Positions 1-8,567 of a DNA stretch of 64,000 nucleotides are shown piece by piece. This stretch comes from JALZOC01 sp035758845 (GTDB taxonomy: Bacteria; Acidobacteriota; Vicinamibacteria; Vicinamibacterales; 2-12-FULL-66-21), in assembly GCA_035758845.1 (NCBI GenBank), contig DASTVZ010000034.1, positions 1-64,000 on the forward strand. Direction: 5' to 3'. Made by a program: the position numbers and the translations under genes. The notes beneath the pieces are model-generated. The model was not told where the DNA came from, did not search any database, and worked only from the letters and a program-made list of their open reading frames with translations. Each line of letters starts with the position of its first letter. The first letter of the stretch is position 1.

Positions 1-1295
1 GCATTGATACTCCCCGCCCCCGCCTCGATGAGCCCCGCCCCGGAAACTGGTGAACTCGTCACCTGGAGCAGCAGTTTGACGTCGGCAGGGGTAAGCGACG
101 GATTCGCCTCCAGCAGCAGTGCGGTCACTCCAGACACTTCCGCTGCCGCCATGCTGGTGCCGCTGAACTGGATATAGGCGTTCGCGCCCTGGCCGGCGAC
201 GATTCGGTCGGGATAGCTCTGGACCAGGAACGATCCCGGCGCAGCCGCCGCGACGATCTTGTTTCCCGGCGCGACGACGTCCGGCTTCAACAGGCCATCA
301 ATCGCCGTCGGTCCTCGCGAGCTGTACGTCGCCACGACGTCGTCGGAACGCTGCACGGTCGTGCCGGTGTTGAGCGCGCCGACGGTCAGCGACGACGGAC
401 AGCTCCCGGGTGCCATTACCGCGCCGACCATTGGCCGCCCGTCGACGGTTTTGCCCATGTTGCCCGCTGCGGCGACGACGACCAGCCCCGCATCAACTGC
501 CCGCTGGACGGCGTGGCACAGTGGGTCTTCGCGGTAGGATTCGAAAACGGGACGCCCCAGCGAAAGATTGATGACCCGCAGGGCGTGCGACGCCTTGTGC
601 TCGATTGCCCAGTCAATCGCGTTGATGACGTCGCTGGTATCGCCCGATCCGTCGGGCCCAAGCACTTTCAGGCTGACGATGTGAGCGCCGGGGGCCAGTC
701 CGGAGTACTCGCCCGCATCATCGGTGCCCGCGATAATCCCGGCGACGTGCGTCCCATGTCCGAATCGATCGGCCGCCGTTCCTTTCTTTCCGGTGAAGTC
801 GAGAGCGTCGAGAAGATGACGACGGAGCGCGGAGTGCTCGCCGGCGACGCCCGAGTCGATGACGGCGACGCCGACACCCTGGCCACTAAAACCGCGAAGG
901 CCAGCGATCCCGGTCCAGACTTGCGGTGCGCCCGTGGCCTCGGTGGTTGTCGCGGTCATGCGCTGCACGCGCGCGTCACCCGAGAGGTGGGTGACGTCCG
1001 GATCGCTGGTCAGCGCGTCCAATTGGCCGGCTGTGACCTCGAGCACGGCGCCGCCTCGAAGCGACTTCGTGACCGTGGCGCCGTACCGCTGCGCCACCGA
1101 TCGAATGGCGGTTTCGGTTCCCGAGATGATCACGCTCGTGGCGCCCGTACTCCCGGCGGCAAGTCGCGCTTCGAGATCTTGTGAGAGACGCGCGCGATGC
1201 GGACCGGCCTCGACGACCGCGGGAGAGAGAGCCAGTGAGAGAATCAGCGCGGGACCAGAGATCCGGCGGGCGAACAGACGCGGTAGTTCGATCAT
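1..1295 (-). CDS. Secreted S8 (subtilisin-like) serine peptidase, partial at the window edge
   Basis: The reading frame opens at the ATG whose complement is at 1293-1295 and runs off the left edge, so 431 residues are visible and the C-terminus is missing. A signal peptide (charged start, then a hydrophobic run ending near LSPAVVEA, about residue 30) precedes a short I9-like propeptide region. The catalytic triad is visible: Asp near residue 146 in VIDSG, His near 179 in GHGTHVAGI and Ser near 381 in GTSMAAA. The oxyanion Asn falls in AAAGNMG. The enzyme should be exported and degrade proteins outside the cytoplasm. It is divergent from an oligopeptide ABC importer, and a second S8 peptidase lies beyond that importer, which suggests a protein-scavenging role (inference). 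The upstream gap has palindromes that could control both directions. The family call is secure; substrate unknown. Confidence 0.93.
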   Translation of the reverse strand, partial: MIELPRLFARRISGPALILSLALSPAVVEAGPHRARLSQDLEARLAAGSTGATSVIISGTETAIRSVAQRYGATVTKSLRGGAVLEVTAGQLDALTSDPDVTHLSGDARVQRMTATTTEATGAPQVWTGIAGLRGFSGQGVGVAVIDSGVAGEHSALRRHLLDALDFTGKKGTAADRFGHGTHVAGIIAGTDDAGEYSGLAPGAHIVSLKVLGPDGSGDTSDVINAIDWAIEHKASHALRVINLSLGRPVFESYREDPLCHAVQRAVDAGLVVVAAAGNMGKTVDGRPMVGAVMAPGSCPSSLTVGALNTGTTVQRSDDVVATYSSRGPTAIDGLLKPDVVAPGNKIVAAAAPGSFLVQSYPDRIVAGQGANAYIQFSGTSMAAAEVSGVTALLLEANPSLTPADVKLLLQVTSSPVSGAGLIEAGAGSIN

Positions 1296-1495
1296 TGGTC
1301 AGCTTCTCAGGATGTCGCAGGGTAGTGGCCGCTGCAGAGGCACGCTCCATGCCAGAGCTTCGTGGATACGCAGGTCCGGCAATTTCGTGGGATTCAAGAG
1401 ATCACAGACGAACTCTGTGATGCAGTGTGGTTGCTCGGCTGCCGTTCGTGACCGACGATTGAAGCGGACTCCCGCTAAAGCCGAAGAGATGGTGA

Positions 1496-1598
1496 GCCAA
1501 TCAATTGGCCGGTAGTACCGCTACGCCAATCGGGTATGGCATACCCGCGCTAAATGCCCGTAAATTCACAGTTTTTAAGGGTGGCCAATCCATTGGCC
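1496..1598. promoter_or_regulatory. Divergent control region with three operator-like palindromes
   Basis: The 316-base gap between the S8 peptidase and the ABC operon holds two copies of the perfect palindrome GCCAAT-NN-ATTGGC (1496-1509 and 1584-1597, both followed by CGG). Between them is a perfect 15-base palindrome, GGGTATG-G-CATACCC (1532-1546). The second copy ends 14 bases before the GTG of the binding-protein gene, where it could block translation or transcription start. No clear -35/-10 pair was identified. The layout suggests co-regulation of both transcription units by one or two dimeric regulators (inference). Confidence 0.55.
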
Positions 1599-1611
1599 GG
1601 TTAGGTCATCT

Positions 1612-3360
1612 GTGGCCGGAAAGCTTCCGAAATCGTTAGCAGTCATCGCGATCGTCGTCGCCATCGGTCTGGCGACATACTTTGCGCGACGAGCACCGAA
1701 GATCGGACCGGCAACGGCACCGTCGTCGGGCACGGCGGCTGCCACCGCTCCAGTCCGAGGCGGCGAACTCTTAGCGTCGCTCCGGGCCGAGCCAGCTACT
1801 CACAATCGCTACGTCGACTACAGCGCTCCTGGAGAAGTGCTTGCACTGCTGACGCATGCGACCCTGGTGCGGGTCGATCGCACGACCGATACCCTTGAAC
1901 CCTGGCTGGCGGAGAGCTGGACCGAGTCGCCGGATCACCTGGCTTATACGCTCAAATTGCGGCAAGGCGTGCTCTTCTCCGACGGGACGCCCTTCACGTC
2001 CGCCGACGTTCTGTTCTCGTTTCGCGCCCTCTACGATCCACGAATCAAATCTCCGCTCGCGAATGACACGCTCGTCAACGGGAAGCCGCTGCACATCGAA
2101 GCGCCCGATCCGGCGACCGTCATCGTCCGCCTGCCTTCGCTGTTTGCTCCCGGATTGCGCCTGGTCGAGGGAGTGCCAATCCTGCCTCGACATCGGCTCG
2201 AGCGCGCGCTCACAGAAGGAAAATTCAATGACGCCTGGTCCGCGACCACACCCGTTACCGAGATTGCGGGTCTCGGTCCATTCGTCCTCGTTGAGCACGC
2301 ATCGGGCGAGCGGCTGGTTGTGGCCCGAAACCCTCACTACTGGCGGAAGGACGCCGCCGGTGTTGCGCTCCCGTATCTCGACAAATTGACAGTTGTATTT
2401 GCGAGTCAGGCGAGCGAGGCGTTGAAACTGCAAGCCGGCGAAATCGATTTGATGACCAATGCGGACATCCGCTCGGACGATTACGCCGCGTTCAAGCGGG
2501 CCGCCGATCAGGGACGGGTGCGCTTGATTGATGGAGGACTGGGACTCGATCCAAATCTTCTCTGGTTCAATCTCACCGCCGTGCATGCGAAGGAGCCGGC
2601 GAGCCGCTTGTTTCAACAGAAGGCCTTTCGCCAAGCGGTATCGTGCATCGTCGATCGACAGGCGATCGTGAATACCGTCTATCTCGGTGCGGCCGTTCCG
2701 ATTTACGGACCGGTGACGCCGGCGAATCGGACGTGGTTTGCCGATGTGCGTCCTGCGTGTGAGCACGATCCCATCCGTGCCCGCGAACTGCTTGCTGCTG
2801 CCGGCCTCGCTGACCGCAATGGCGACGGAGTCCTCGAGGATGCGAGCGGTAAGACGGCGCGCTTCTCGATTCTCACGCAGGCAGAAAGCATTCGCGCACG
2901 AGTAGTGGCGGTGTTGCAGGAGCAGCTGCGTCAGGCCGGAATCGCCGTCGACATCGTGCCGCTCGACCAGGGCGCTCTCTTCGCGCGCTTCGCGAAGGGG
3001 GACTTCGACGCGATCTATTACGGCATCCAGTCGAGCGCCATCGATCCCGCATTGAGCCCGGGGTTCTGGCTCAGCTCCGGCGACTACCACTTCTGGAATC
3101 GAAATCAAAAGGCACCGGCAACGGAATGGGAGCGTCGCATCGACGACTTGATGCGGCAGCAGGCCGAAACATTCAACGTCGAAGAGCGACGCCGGCTGTT
3201 TACCGAAGTTCAACGAATCTTCGTGGAAGAGATGCCCGCCATCTACTTCGTGACACCCAAAGTTACACTCGCTGTCAGCGCTCGCGTTGTCAACCCGCAG
3301 CCGGCACCTCAGATTCCACAGTTGCTTTGGAGCGCGGACTCGCTCGCGACTCGACGCTGA
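1612..3360 (+). CDS. ABC transporter substrate-binding protein, oligopeptide/dipeptide type (SBP_bac_5)
   Basis: A 582-residue family 5 extracellular solute-binding protein that should capture peptides for the two permeases encoded directly downstream. The N-terminus has a single hydrophobic segment (about residues 8-26, LAVIAIVVAIGLATYF) without a lipobox cysteine, so it looks membrane-anchored rather than lipidated. Typical family signatures are visible: LAESWTESPDHLAYTLKLR near residue 103, the FSDGTPFTSADVLFSF block, and a long second lobe with the RQAVSCIVDRQAIV region. The start is a GTG, the first usable start after the palindrome region. The two downstream permease genes follow in an apparent operon, but no ATPase gene is nearby. 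Peptide specificity is an inference from family and from the flanking proteases. Confidence 0.9.
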   Translation: MAGKLPKSLAVIAIVVAIGLATYFARRAPKIGPATAPSSGTAAATAPVRGGELLASLRAEPATHNRYVDYSAPGEVLALLTHATLVRVDRTTDTLEPWLAESWTESPDHLAYTLKLRQGVLFSDGTPFTSADVLFSFRALYDPRIKSPLANDTLVNGKPLHIEAPDPATVIVRLPSLFAPGLRLVEGVPILPRHRLERALTEGKFNDAWSATTPVTEIAGLGPFVLVEHASGERLVVARNPHYWRKDAAGVALPYLDKLTVVFASQASEALKLQAGEIDLMTNADIRSDDYAAFKRAADQGRVRLIDGGLGLDPNLLWFNLTAVHAKEPASRLFQQKAFRQAVSCIVDRQAIVNTVYLGAAVPIYGPVTPANRTWFADVRPACEHDPIRARELLAAAGLADRNGDGVLEDASGKTARFSILTQAESIRARVVAVLQEQLRQAGIAVDIVPLDQGALFARFAKGDFDAIYYGIQSSAIDPALSPGFWLSSGDYHFWNRNQKAPATEWERRIDDLMRQQAETFNVEERRRLFTEVQRIFVEEMPAIYFVTPKVTLAVSARVVNPQPAPQIPQLLWSADSLATRR

Positions 3361-3403
3361 CGTTTGTAAGGGACAAGGAAAAAGGGAAAAGGGAAAAGGA
3401 AAG

Positions 3404-4363
3404 GTGCGCAGTGGATTCCGGCGCTATTTGTTCCGCCGCGTTGGTTTCGCTCTCCTCCTGATCTTTGCGGTCTCCTCCGCGTCGCTACTGCTTGCACGGC
3501 TTGCGCCTTCTGACGATGTGTTCGCGGTGGATCGGGTGATTCTCGCCGCCGAAAGGCACCGCCTTGGTCTGGACAAGCCGCTCCTCGAGCAATACCTGGA
3601 CTGGCTCGGACGAACCTTGCGATTCGATTTCGGAGAGTCACTCAGGTTTCGGCGCCCGGTCGCTGAGCTGATTCGGGAACGCGCCGGCAGAACCGCGTTA
3701 CTTGGCTTCTCGGCTCTTGCGCTGGCAACGCTCGTCGGCATCCCGCTTGGCGTCTTTACCGGAAGCCGGCCGTCCGGACTGTTGACTTCTACTGTGCGAC
3801 TGACATCGATCGTCGTGCTGTCGATGCCATCGCTTGTCACCTCGCTTGTGCTGCTTCTCCTCGCGGCGCGCACGGGCTGGTTTCCGGCCGGCGGATTGCC
3901 AACGATTTCTGATGGCACCGGCACTCTCCAATCCATATTCATTGTCGGACGGTATCTGTTCCTGCCGGCACTCGCCCTCGCGCTACCCATGGCTGCAGCA
4001 CTCGAGCGTTTGCAGTCGCGCGCAATCCGGGACTCACTGACCGAGCCGTGTATCGTGGCCGCGCTCGCGCGCGGCGTCCCGCGCCAGCGCGTCATCTGGC
4101 GCCACGCGTTCCGTCTCGGACTGAAGACCGTTCTTGCGATCTACGGAATCATGATCGGCACGGCGCTCGGCGGATCCTTTGTCGTCGAGATCGTGATGGC
4201 GTGGAGAGGCCTGGGCGATTTGATGTACCAGGCTCTCCAGTCGCGCGATCTGTACCTCGTCGCCGGCTGCGCGGCGGCAGGGTCGTGCGGGCTTGCCTTC
4301 GGCATCCTCTTATCTGATGTCGCTCTGGCAGCGATCGATCCGCGGGTGGAGGACGTGGTGTGA
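3404..4363 (+). CDS. ABC transporter permease, DppB/OppB type
   Basis: A 319-residue inner-membrane permease with about six hydrophobic segments. It begins with the typical YLFRRVGFALLLIFAVSSAS helix found at the start of DppB-like proteins and carries the EAA-type loop (SLTEPCIVAALARGVPRQ, about residues 220-240) that contacts the ATPase. The frame is open from 3287, but that part overlaps the binding-protein gene and encodes low-complexity residues. The GTG at 3404, preceded by the purine-rich stretch GGGAAAAGGAAAG, is a better start. It overlaps the next permease gene by four bases, so the two are translationally coupled. It would form a heterodimeric channel with that permease. Confidence 0.88.
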   Translation: MRSGFRRYLFRRVGFALLLIFAVSSASLLLARLAPSDDVFAVDRVILAAERHRLGLDKPLLEQYLDWLGRTLRFDFGESLRFRRPVAELIRERAGRTALLGFSALALATLVGIPLGVFTGSRPSGLLTSTVRLTSIVVLSMPSLVTSLVLLLLAARTGWFPAGGLPTISDGTGTLQSIFIVGRYLFLPALALALPMAAALERLQSRAIRDSLTEPCIVAALARGVPRQRVIWRHAFRLGLKTVLAIYGIMIGTALGGSFVVEIVMAWRGLGDLMYQALQSRDLYLVAGCAAAGSCGLAFGILLSDVALAAIDPRVEDVV

Positions 4364-5355
4364 TTTCATGGACCGCGCGCGCCGGACTCGTGGGCCTCTC
4401 GATCGTGGTGATCGTGACCGCTGCCGCTCATTTCATCGCGCCACACGATCCGGCAAGGCAGTTCCCCGATCTCGCGTTTGCGCCGCCGATGCTCCCGCGG
4501 GTCCTGGATAACGCCGGTCACCTGCATCGGCCGTTCATCTATCCCATCCGGCTCGTCGATCGACTCGAGCACCGGTTTGTTGAAGATCGGTCGGCGCGCG
4601 TCACACTCGAGTGGCTCACTTCAGGACGACTTGTGACGACCCCCGAGGGCAGCAGTCCGTGGCTCCTCCTTGGTGCTGACGCACTCGGCCGTGATGTTTT
4701 CGCGCGGATGTTGCGTGGCGCGCAGATGTCCCTGGGTGTGTCGGTGGTCGCTGCGGCGTTGGCCCTGACCCTGGGCGCGCTGCTCGGGGCCCTCGCCGGA
4801 TTTGTTGGCGGGAAGTGGGACGCCGCCCTGATGCGCTTGGCTGACTTCGTCGTCGTCCTGCCGATCATTTATGTCGTTATCGTTCTGCGGGCGACCATGC
4901 CCCTCGTCCTTTCGTCGTCGCAAGTGTTCTGGACGATGACCGTCGTTCTGGGCGTCGCTGGCTGGCCATTTCCGGCGCGTGGCGTCCGCGCCGTGATCGC
5001 GCTCGAGAGAAAGAAGGAGTACGCAGAAGCTGCACAGGCGATGGGAGCGGGGTGGTTGCGAATTCTGCTACGTCATCTGCTTCCTGCGGCCCAAGGGTTC
5101 CTGGCGGTGCAGGCTACACTCCTGCTTCCCATGTTCATTCTGGCAGAAGCGACTCTCTCATACGTCGGGTTTGGTTTCGCAGAACCTACTCCGAGCTGGG
5201 GGGTTATGCTGCACGAAGCGGCAGAGGCGGGCGTTCTTTCGGAAGCACCCTGGCTGCTTGCTCCAGCCGCCGGAATCGTAATGTCAGTCCTTTGTTTACA
5301 GCTGGTTTCAGAGGGTTCGACCCAAGTGAGCGAGCGCGAAGGCGTAACCCATTAA
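4360..5355 (+). CDS. ABC transporter permease, DppC/OppC type
   Basis: A 331-residue permease beginning with a GTG that overlaps the stop of the DppB-like gene (GTGA). After the first membrane helix there is a periplasmic loop of roughly 90 residues, then the hallmark LLGADALGRDVFARMLRGAQ near residues 103-122, which marks the OppC N-terminal region. The EAA loop is EYAEAAQAMGAGWLRILLRH near residue 215, and the closing motif LSYVGFGFAEPTPSWGVML is typical of DppC. With the preceding genes this gives a binding protein and both channel subunits. The expected DppD/DppF ATPases are absent from the operon and must be supplied from elsewhere, or the system is incomplete (inference). Confidence 0.9.
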   Translation: MISWTARAGLVGLSIVVIVTAAAHFIAPHDPARQFPDLAFAPPMLPRVLDNAGHLHRPFIYPIRLVDRLEHRFVEDRSARVTLEWLTSGRLVTTPEGSSPWLLLGADALGRDVFARMLRGAQMSLGVSVVAAALALTLGALLGALAGFVGGKWDAALMRLADFVVVLPIIYVVIVLRATMPLVLSSSQVFWTMTVVLGVAGWPFPARGVRAVIALERKKEYAEAAQAMGAGWLRILLRHLLPAAQGFLAVQATLLLPMFILAEATLSYVGFGFAEPTPSWGVMLHEAAEAGVLSEAPWLLAPAAGIVMSVLCLQLVSEGSTQVSEREGVTH

Positions 5356-5481
5356 GAAACAGTCATTTACACATTCCATTTTAGAACACACCTGTCTTGG
5401 TCCAGCACACCCGGAATAGCAGCTATTTTCATTCGTTTTTTCGGTCAGACACACTTAGCGCGTTTTGATGTCTCAGAACGG

Positions 5482-5509
5482 AGCATCGTTTCAAGGCTGG
5501 AACGATGCT
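5482..5509 (+). promoter_or_regulatory. Perfect hairpin in the AT-rich leader upstream of the WGT-repeat protease
   Basis: In the 300-base, unusually AT-rich gap between the importer and the S8 protease, AGCATCGTT (5482-5490) and AACGATGCT (5501-5509) form a perfect 9-base stem around a 10-base loop. There is no T-run after it, so it does not look like an intrinsic terminator. It could be a leader-RNA structure or a protein-binding site. The rest of the gap is A/T-rich with no clear promoter hexamers. Confidence 0.35.
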
Positions 5510-5663
5510 TCAGCGTTGAATCACGCCGCAATAAATACGAATAAAGCAAATTCACACAATAACTTATAGGTACAACTGGAAAGTCATGCTTGGGCTGGCC
5601 CTACCCTTGCTCTGCCGTTAGCGCACTCGATTTGTGGCTAGGACTTTTTCGAAAGGTGTGTCA

Positions 5664-7697
5664 GTGGCTCGATGGTGTTCGGTACTGCGAGGGGGACTGG
5701 CAGCGATGCTGGTCGGTACCCTTATGGGAGCGGCAACTCTCTATGCCGACCCCGGCGGGAAACACCCCAAGCTCGACAAAGCACTAAAGGAGCTCGCCTC
5801 CAAGGGAAACGGCAGGGGGTTGGTACAGGTCATCGTCCTCCTCAAACCCGGTTGGAGTGCGGACGTCGAGGCTGCGAGGCTCGGCGGCAGGCTCGGTCGG
5901 AGCTTGAATTCAATCAATGGCAAGGTCGTTCAGTTGCCGAAAGGTCAACTAAAGAAACTTGCCGACTACCCAGGCGTGGATCGCATCGTCTACGACCGTC
6001 CAACCGCGGGAGAAATGAACCGCGTGGCGGTCACAGTCGGTGCCCGCGCCGTGCAACAGACGTACGGTTATCGCGGAGCCGGCATCGGCATTGCGGTCAT
6101 CGACTCTGGCATCACCTCGTGGCACGACGACCTGACATACCAGGGTTCGTCGTCGCTCGTCAGGACAAAGAACGGACAGCGGAATGCTGTGTTCGTCGAC
6201 TTCGTCAACGGCCAGACATCGCCGTATGACGACAACGGGCACGGCACGCACGTCGCGGGGATCATTGCCGGTAACGGCTACGATTCGCTCGGCGTTCGGG
6301 CTGGAATCGCGCCCGATGCACACCTCGCCAGCCTGAAGGTCCTCGACCAAAACGGCCGCGGTGTCATCAGCAACGTGATTGCGGCGCTCGACTGGTCCGT
6401 TGCGAACAAGTCGGCGTACAACATCCGCGTCATCAATCTGTCGGTCGGTGCTGCGGTTACCGAATCGTACAAGACGGACCCATTGACCCTCGCGGCGAAG
6501 CGTGCGGTCGAATCGGGAATCGTCGTTGTGACGGCGGCGGGCAACCTGGGCAAGAACAGCCTGGGTCAGACGCAGTACGGCGCGATCGGCGCCCCGGGCA
6601 ACGCGCCTTGGGTCATCACTGTTGGCGCGTCTAGCCACGAAGGTACGGTCGTGCGCACCGACGACGTGATCGCTCCGTTCAGCTCGCGTGGTCCGTCGGC
6701 TTACGACTACGAAGCCAAACCGGACATCGTCGCGCCCGGCGTTGGCACCGTTTCGCTGAGCGATCCGGGCGGCTTGTTGTACTTGACGAAGCCGACGGCT
6801 CTGCTCGGCGGACTGTTGGGCGGCGCACTTCCTTACTTCAGCTTGAGCGGCACCAGCATGGCGTCACCGGTTGTGGCCGGCAGCGTCGCACTGATGCTCC
6901 AGGCGAATCCGTCGCTGACGCCAAACCTTGTGAAAGGGATCCTCGAATACACCGCGCAGGTGTACCCGGGATACGACTACCTCACGCAAGGAGCGGGCTT
7001 CCTGAATACAAAGGGTGCGGTCGATCTCGCGCGCTACTTCAAGACGGCGCAGCCGGGGCAGCCGTATCCGCATCCAGCCGAATGGAGCCAGTCGCTGAAC
7101 TGGGGCAACCACCGCATTACGAACGGCGTCATCAAACCGAATGCGTCCGCGTGGAAGCTTGGCGTGACGTGGGGCGCCGCCACGACGGTGACGGGCGCGA
7201 ATATCGTCTGGGGCACGCTCTGTAAGAACTCTTGCAACAACCAGGCGTGGGACAGTGTCGCCGAGGAAGACAACATCGTGTGGGGCACTGCGTCAGCCGA
7301 GGAAGACAACATCGTCTGGGGCACGTTCGCCGCACTCGACGAAGACAACATCGTCTGGGGCACGATTGCCGACGACGAAGACAACATTGTGTGGGGCACC
7401 GCCTGCGGCGGCGCTGACTGCACCGGCGTTTGGGGCACCGCCGCTGAGGAAGACAACATCGTCTGGGGGACGGCCGCCAGCCTGAATGTGGTCTGGGGCA
7501 CGAGCGGCGACATGTTGTCTGGTGCGTGGGGCACGGCGGCTGACGAGGACAACGTGACGTGGGGAACCTCGGGCTCCGACGATCCGCTGTTTGACGATCC
7601 ACTTGCGCCGCCCGTCAATTACGACGAGTCGGTGTACGACAACCTTTTTGGACCAACGACTACTACCGTTCTAGGCGGGATCGGAGGGGTACTCTAA
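5664..7697 (+). CDS. Secreted S8 serine peptidase with C-terminal WGT repeats
   Basis: About 677 residues. A signal peptide (RWCSVLRGGLAAMLVGTLMG, then cleavage near LYA-DPG) is followed by an inhibitor_I9-like propeptide (GRGLVQVIVLLKPGWSADVE) and the subtilase domain. The triad is Asp near residue 146 (VIDSG), His near 193 (GHGTHVAGI) and Ser near 398 (GTSMASP). After the catalytic domain about ten copies of a short repeat ending in WGT (typically EEDNIVWGT) span about residues 513-635, an acidic, tryptophan-rich tail seen in subtilases of Acidobacteriota and some other phyla. The frame is open from 5634, but the GTG at 5664 has GAAAGG seven bases upstream and gives a better signal peptide. 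Its stop overlaps the start of the acetyltransferase gene. The function of the repeat tail is unknown. Confidence 0.92.
   Translation: MARWCSVLRGGLAAMLVGTLMGAATLYADPGGKHPKLDKALKELASKGNGRGLVQVIVLLKPGWSADVEAARLGGRLGRSLNSINGKVVQLPKGQLKKLADYPGVDRIVYDRPTAGEMNRVAVTVGARAVQQTYGYRGAGIGIAVIDSGITSWHDDLTYQGSSSLVRTKNGQRNAVFVDFVNGQTSPYDDNGHGTHVAGIIAGNGYDSLGVRAGIAPDAHLASLKVLDQNGRGVISNVIAALDWSVANKSAYNIRVINLSVGAAVTESYKTDPLTLAAKRAVESGIVVVTAAGNLGKNSLGQTQYGAIGAPGNAPWVITVGASSHEGTVVRTDDVIAPFSSRGPSAYDYEAKPDIVAPGVGTVSLSDPGGLLYLTKPTALLGGLLGGALPYFSLSGTSMASPVVAGSVALMLQANPSLTPNLVKGILEYTAQVYPGYDYLTQGAGFLNTKGAVDLARYFKTAQPGQPYPHPAEWSQSLNWGNHRITNGVIKPNASAWKLGVTWGAATTVTGANIVWGTLCKNSCNNQAWDSVAEEDNIVWGTASAEEDNIVWGTFAALDEDNIVWGTIADDEDNIVWGTACGGADCTGVWGTAAEEDNIVWGTAASLNVVWGTSGDMLSGAWGTAADEDNVTWGTSGSDDPLFDDPLAPPVNYDESVYDNLFGPTTTTVLGGIGGVL
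7197..7570 (+). repeat. Tandem protein-coding repeat (WGT tail of the S8 peptidase)
   Basis: Ten degenerate units encode NIVWGT, DNIVWGT, GVWGT, NVVWGT, GAWGT and NVTWGT, separated by 5-12 residues that often contain an acidic EED or DED. The core codons of the GACAACATCGTCTGGGGCAC word are well conserved at DNA level, implying recent duplication or gene conversion within the array. The opposite strand is open as a consequence but is not coding. Confidence 0.85.
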
Positions 7698-8359
7698 TGG
7701 AAAAGATGCCATTCCGAGACGCCGAGGGTGCTATGGACGTCAATGCAGTAATCAACGCGGCACGTGCGACGACGGAAACGAACTGGCGACAGGCGCTGCC
7801 GGTTCTGACGGGCTCGATGGTGACGCTGCGGGAGCTGCGGCTCTCGGACGCACCGTCGCTCCTGGCGATGCTCGCGACGGAAGAAGTCGCGCGCTTCATC
7901 TCGCCGCCGCCGACGACGGTAGAAGGGTTCGAGCGCTTCATCGCGTGGACCCATCGTGAGCGCGCAGCCGGCAACTACGTCTGTTTCGGTGTGGTGCCGC
8001 ACGGCATGGACACCGCGATCGGCATCTTCCAGGTCCGGCAGCTCGAGCCGGGATTTGGCACCGCCGAATGGGGCTTCGCGATTGGTTCGGCGTTCTGGGG
8101 CAGCGGGGCCTTCATCGACGGCGCGAAGATGGTTGTCGACTTCGCGTTCGATACTATCGGGACGCACCGCCTCGAGGCGCGTGCTGCGGTCGCGAACGGT
8201 CGCGGCAACGGCGCGCTCCGAAAGGTCGGAGCGCTGCAGGAAGGAGTCCTGCGGAAGTCGTTCCTGCGGAATGGCGAGTATCTCGACCAGACGCTGTGGA
8301 CGATTCTCGATGAAGACTGGAGACGAAGTAAGTCTGTCTGGGGACCTCGGATTCACTAG
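7697..8359 (+). CDS. GNAT N-acetyltransferase, RimJ/RimL type
   Basis: A 220-residue GNAT protein with the typical RimJ/RimL-like opening GSMVTLRELRLSDAPSLLAM near residue 37. It has the acetyl-CoA region WGFAIGSAFWGSGAFIDGAK near residues 122-141 and the late GTHRLEARAAVANGRGNGAL block with the usual R/N pattern. It would transfer an acetyl group from acetyl-CoA to a protein N-terminus or small amine. The start ATG overlaps the TAA of the protease gene (TAATG), so the two are translationally coupled. That raises the possibility that it modifies or protects against a product of the peptide pathway (inference). The substrate cannot be told from sequence. Confidence 0.88.
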   Translation: MEKMPFRDAEGAMDVNAVINAARATTETNWRQALPVLTGSMVTLRELRLSDAPSLLAMLATEEVARFISPPPTTVEGFERFIAWTHRERAAGNYVCFGVVPHGMDTAIGIFQVRQLEPGFGTAEWGFAIGSAFWGSGAFIDGAKMVVDFAFDTIGTHRLEARAAVANGRGNGALRKVGALQEGVLRKSFLRNGEYLDQTLWTILDEDWRRSKSVWGPRIH

Positions 8360-8546
8360 GCGCGCACGGCGTGCCTGCGAGGGAGCGGAGCGGGGTCTTC
8401 GGGGCCCCGCGAGCGACCGAGCCGGGGTCCGGGGCAGAGCCCCGGGTTTAATAAGACGCGAGTCCGGCTTCGGCCGGCCGCGTCTCCACTAACGGTCCGG
8501 AGGGGACCAAACCGGAAGCGGGCACTGTCCGCTTCCGGTTTTTCTT
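8360..8546 (+). other. Structured GC-rich intergenic segment
   Basis: No gene is seen here. The segment contains a G/C stretch with CCGGGG/CCCCGG complementarity near 8421-8444. It also has a very stable hairpin at 8454-8485, with outer AGACGCG/CGCGTCT arms around an inner CCGGC-TTCG-GCCGG stem carrying a UUCG tetraloop, and ends in the terminator listed separately. It could be a structured 3' UTR, a repeat element or a small RNA; sequence alone does not decide. Confidence 0.4.
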
Positions 8547-8548
8547 TT
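8510..8548 (+). terminator. Intrinsic terminator after the S8 peptidase-GNAT unit
   Basis: A perfect 12-base stem (AACCGGAAGCGG at 8510-8521 with CCGCTTCCGGTT at 8529-8540) and a seven-base loop are followed directly by TTTCTTTTG. This is the clearest Rho-independent terminator in the window. It separates the acetyltransferase from the aldolase gene. Confidence 0.85.
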
Positions 8549-8567
8549 GTGCTACGCTCCACTTCGA

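Noticed and set aside
1771..3213. A 480-codon antisense frame over the peptide-binding protein gene
   Set aside because: Shadow frame opposite a conserved family protein; no start signal or recognisable domain.
7034..7618. A 194-codon antisense frame over the WGT repeats (rich in VPQTMLSSS)
   Set aside because: It reflects the repetitive coding strand read backwards and has no independent support.
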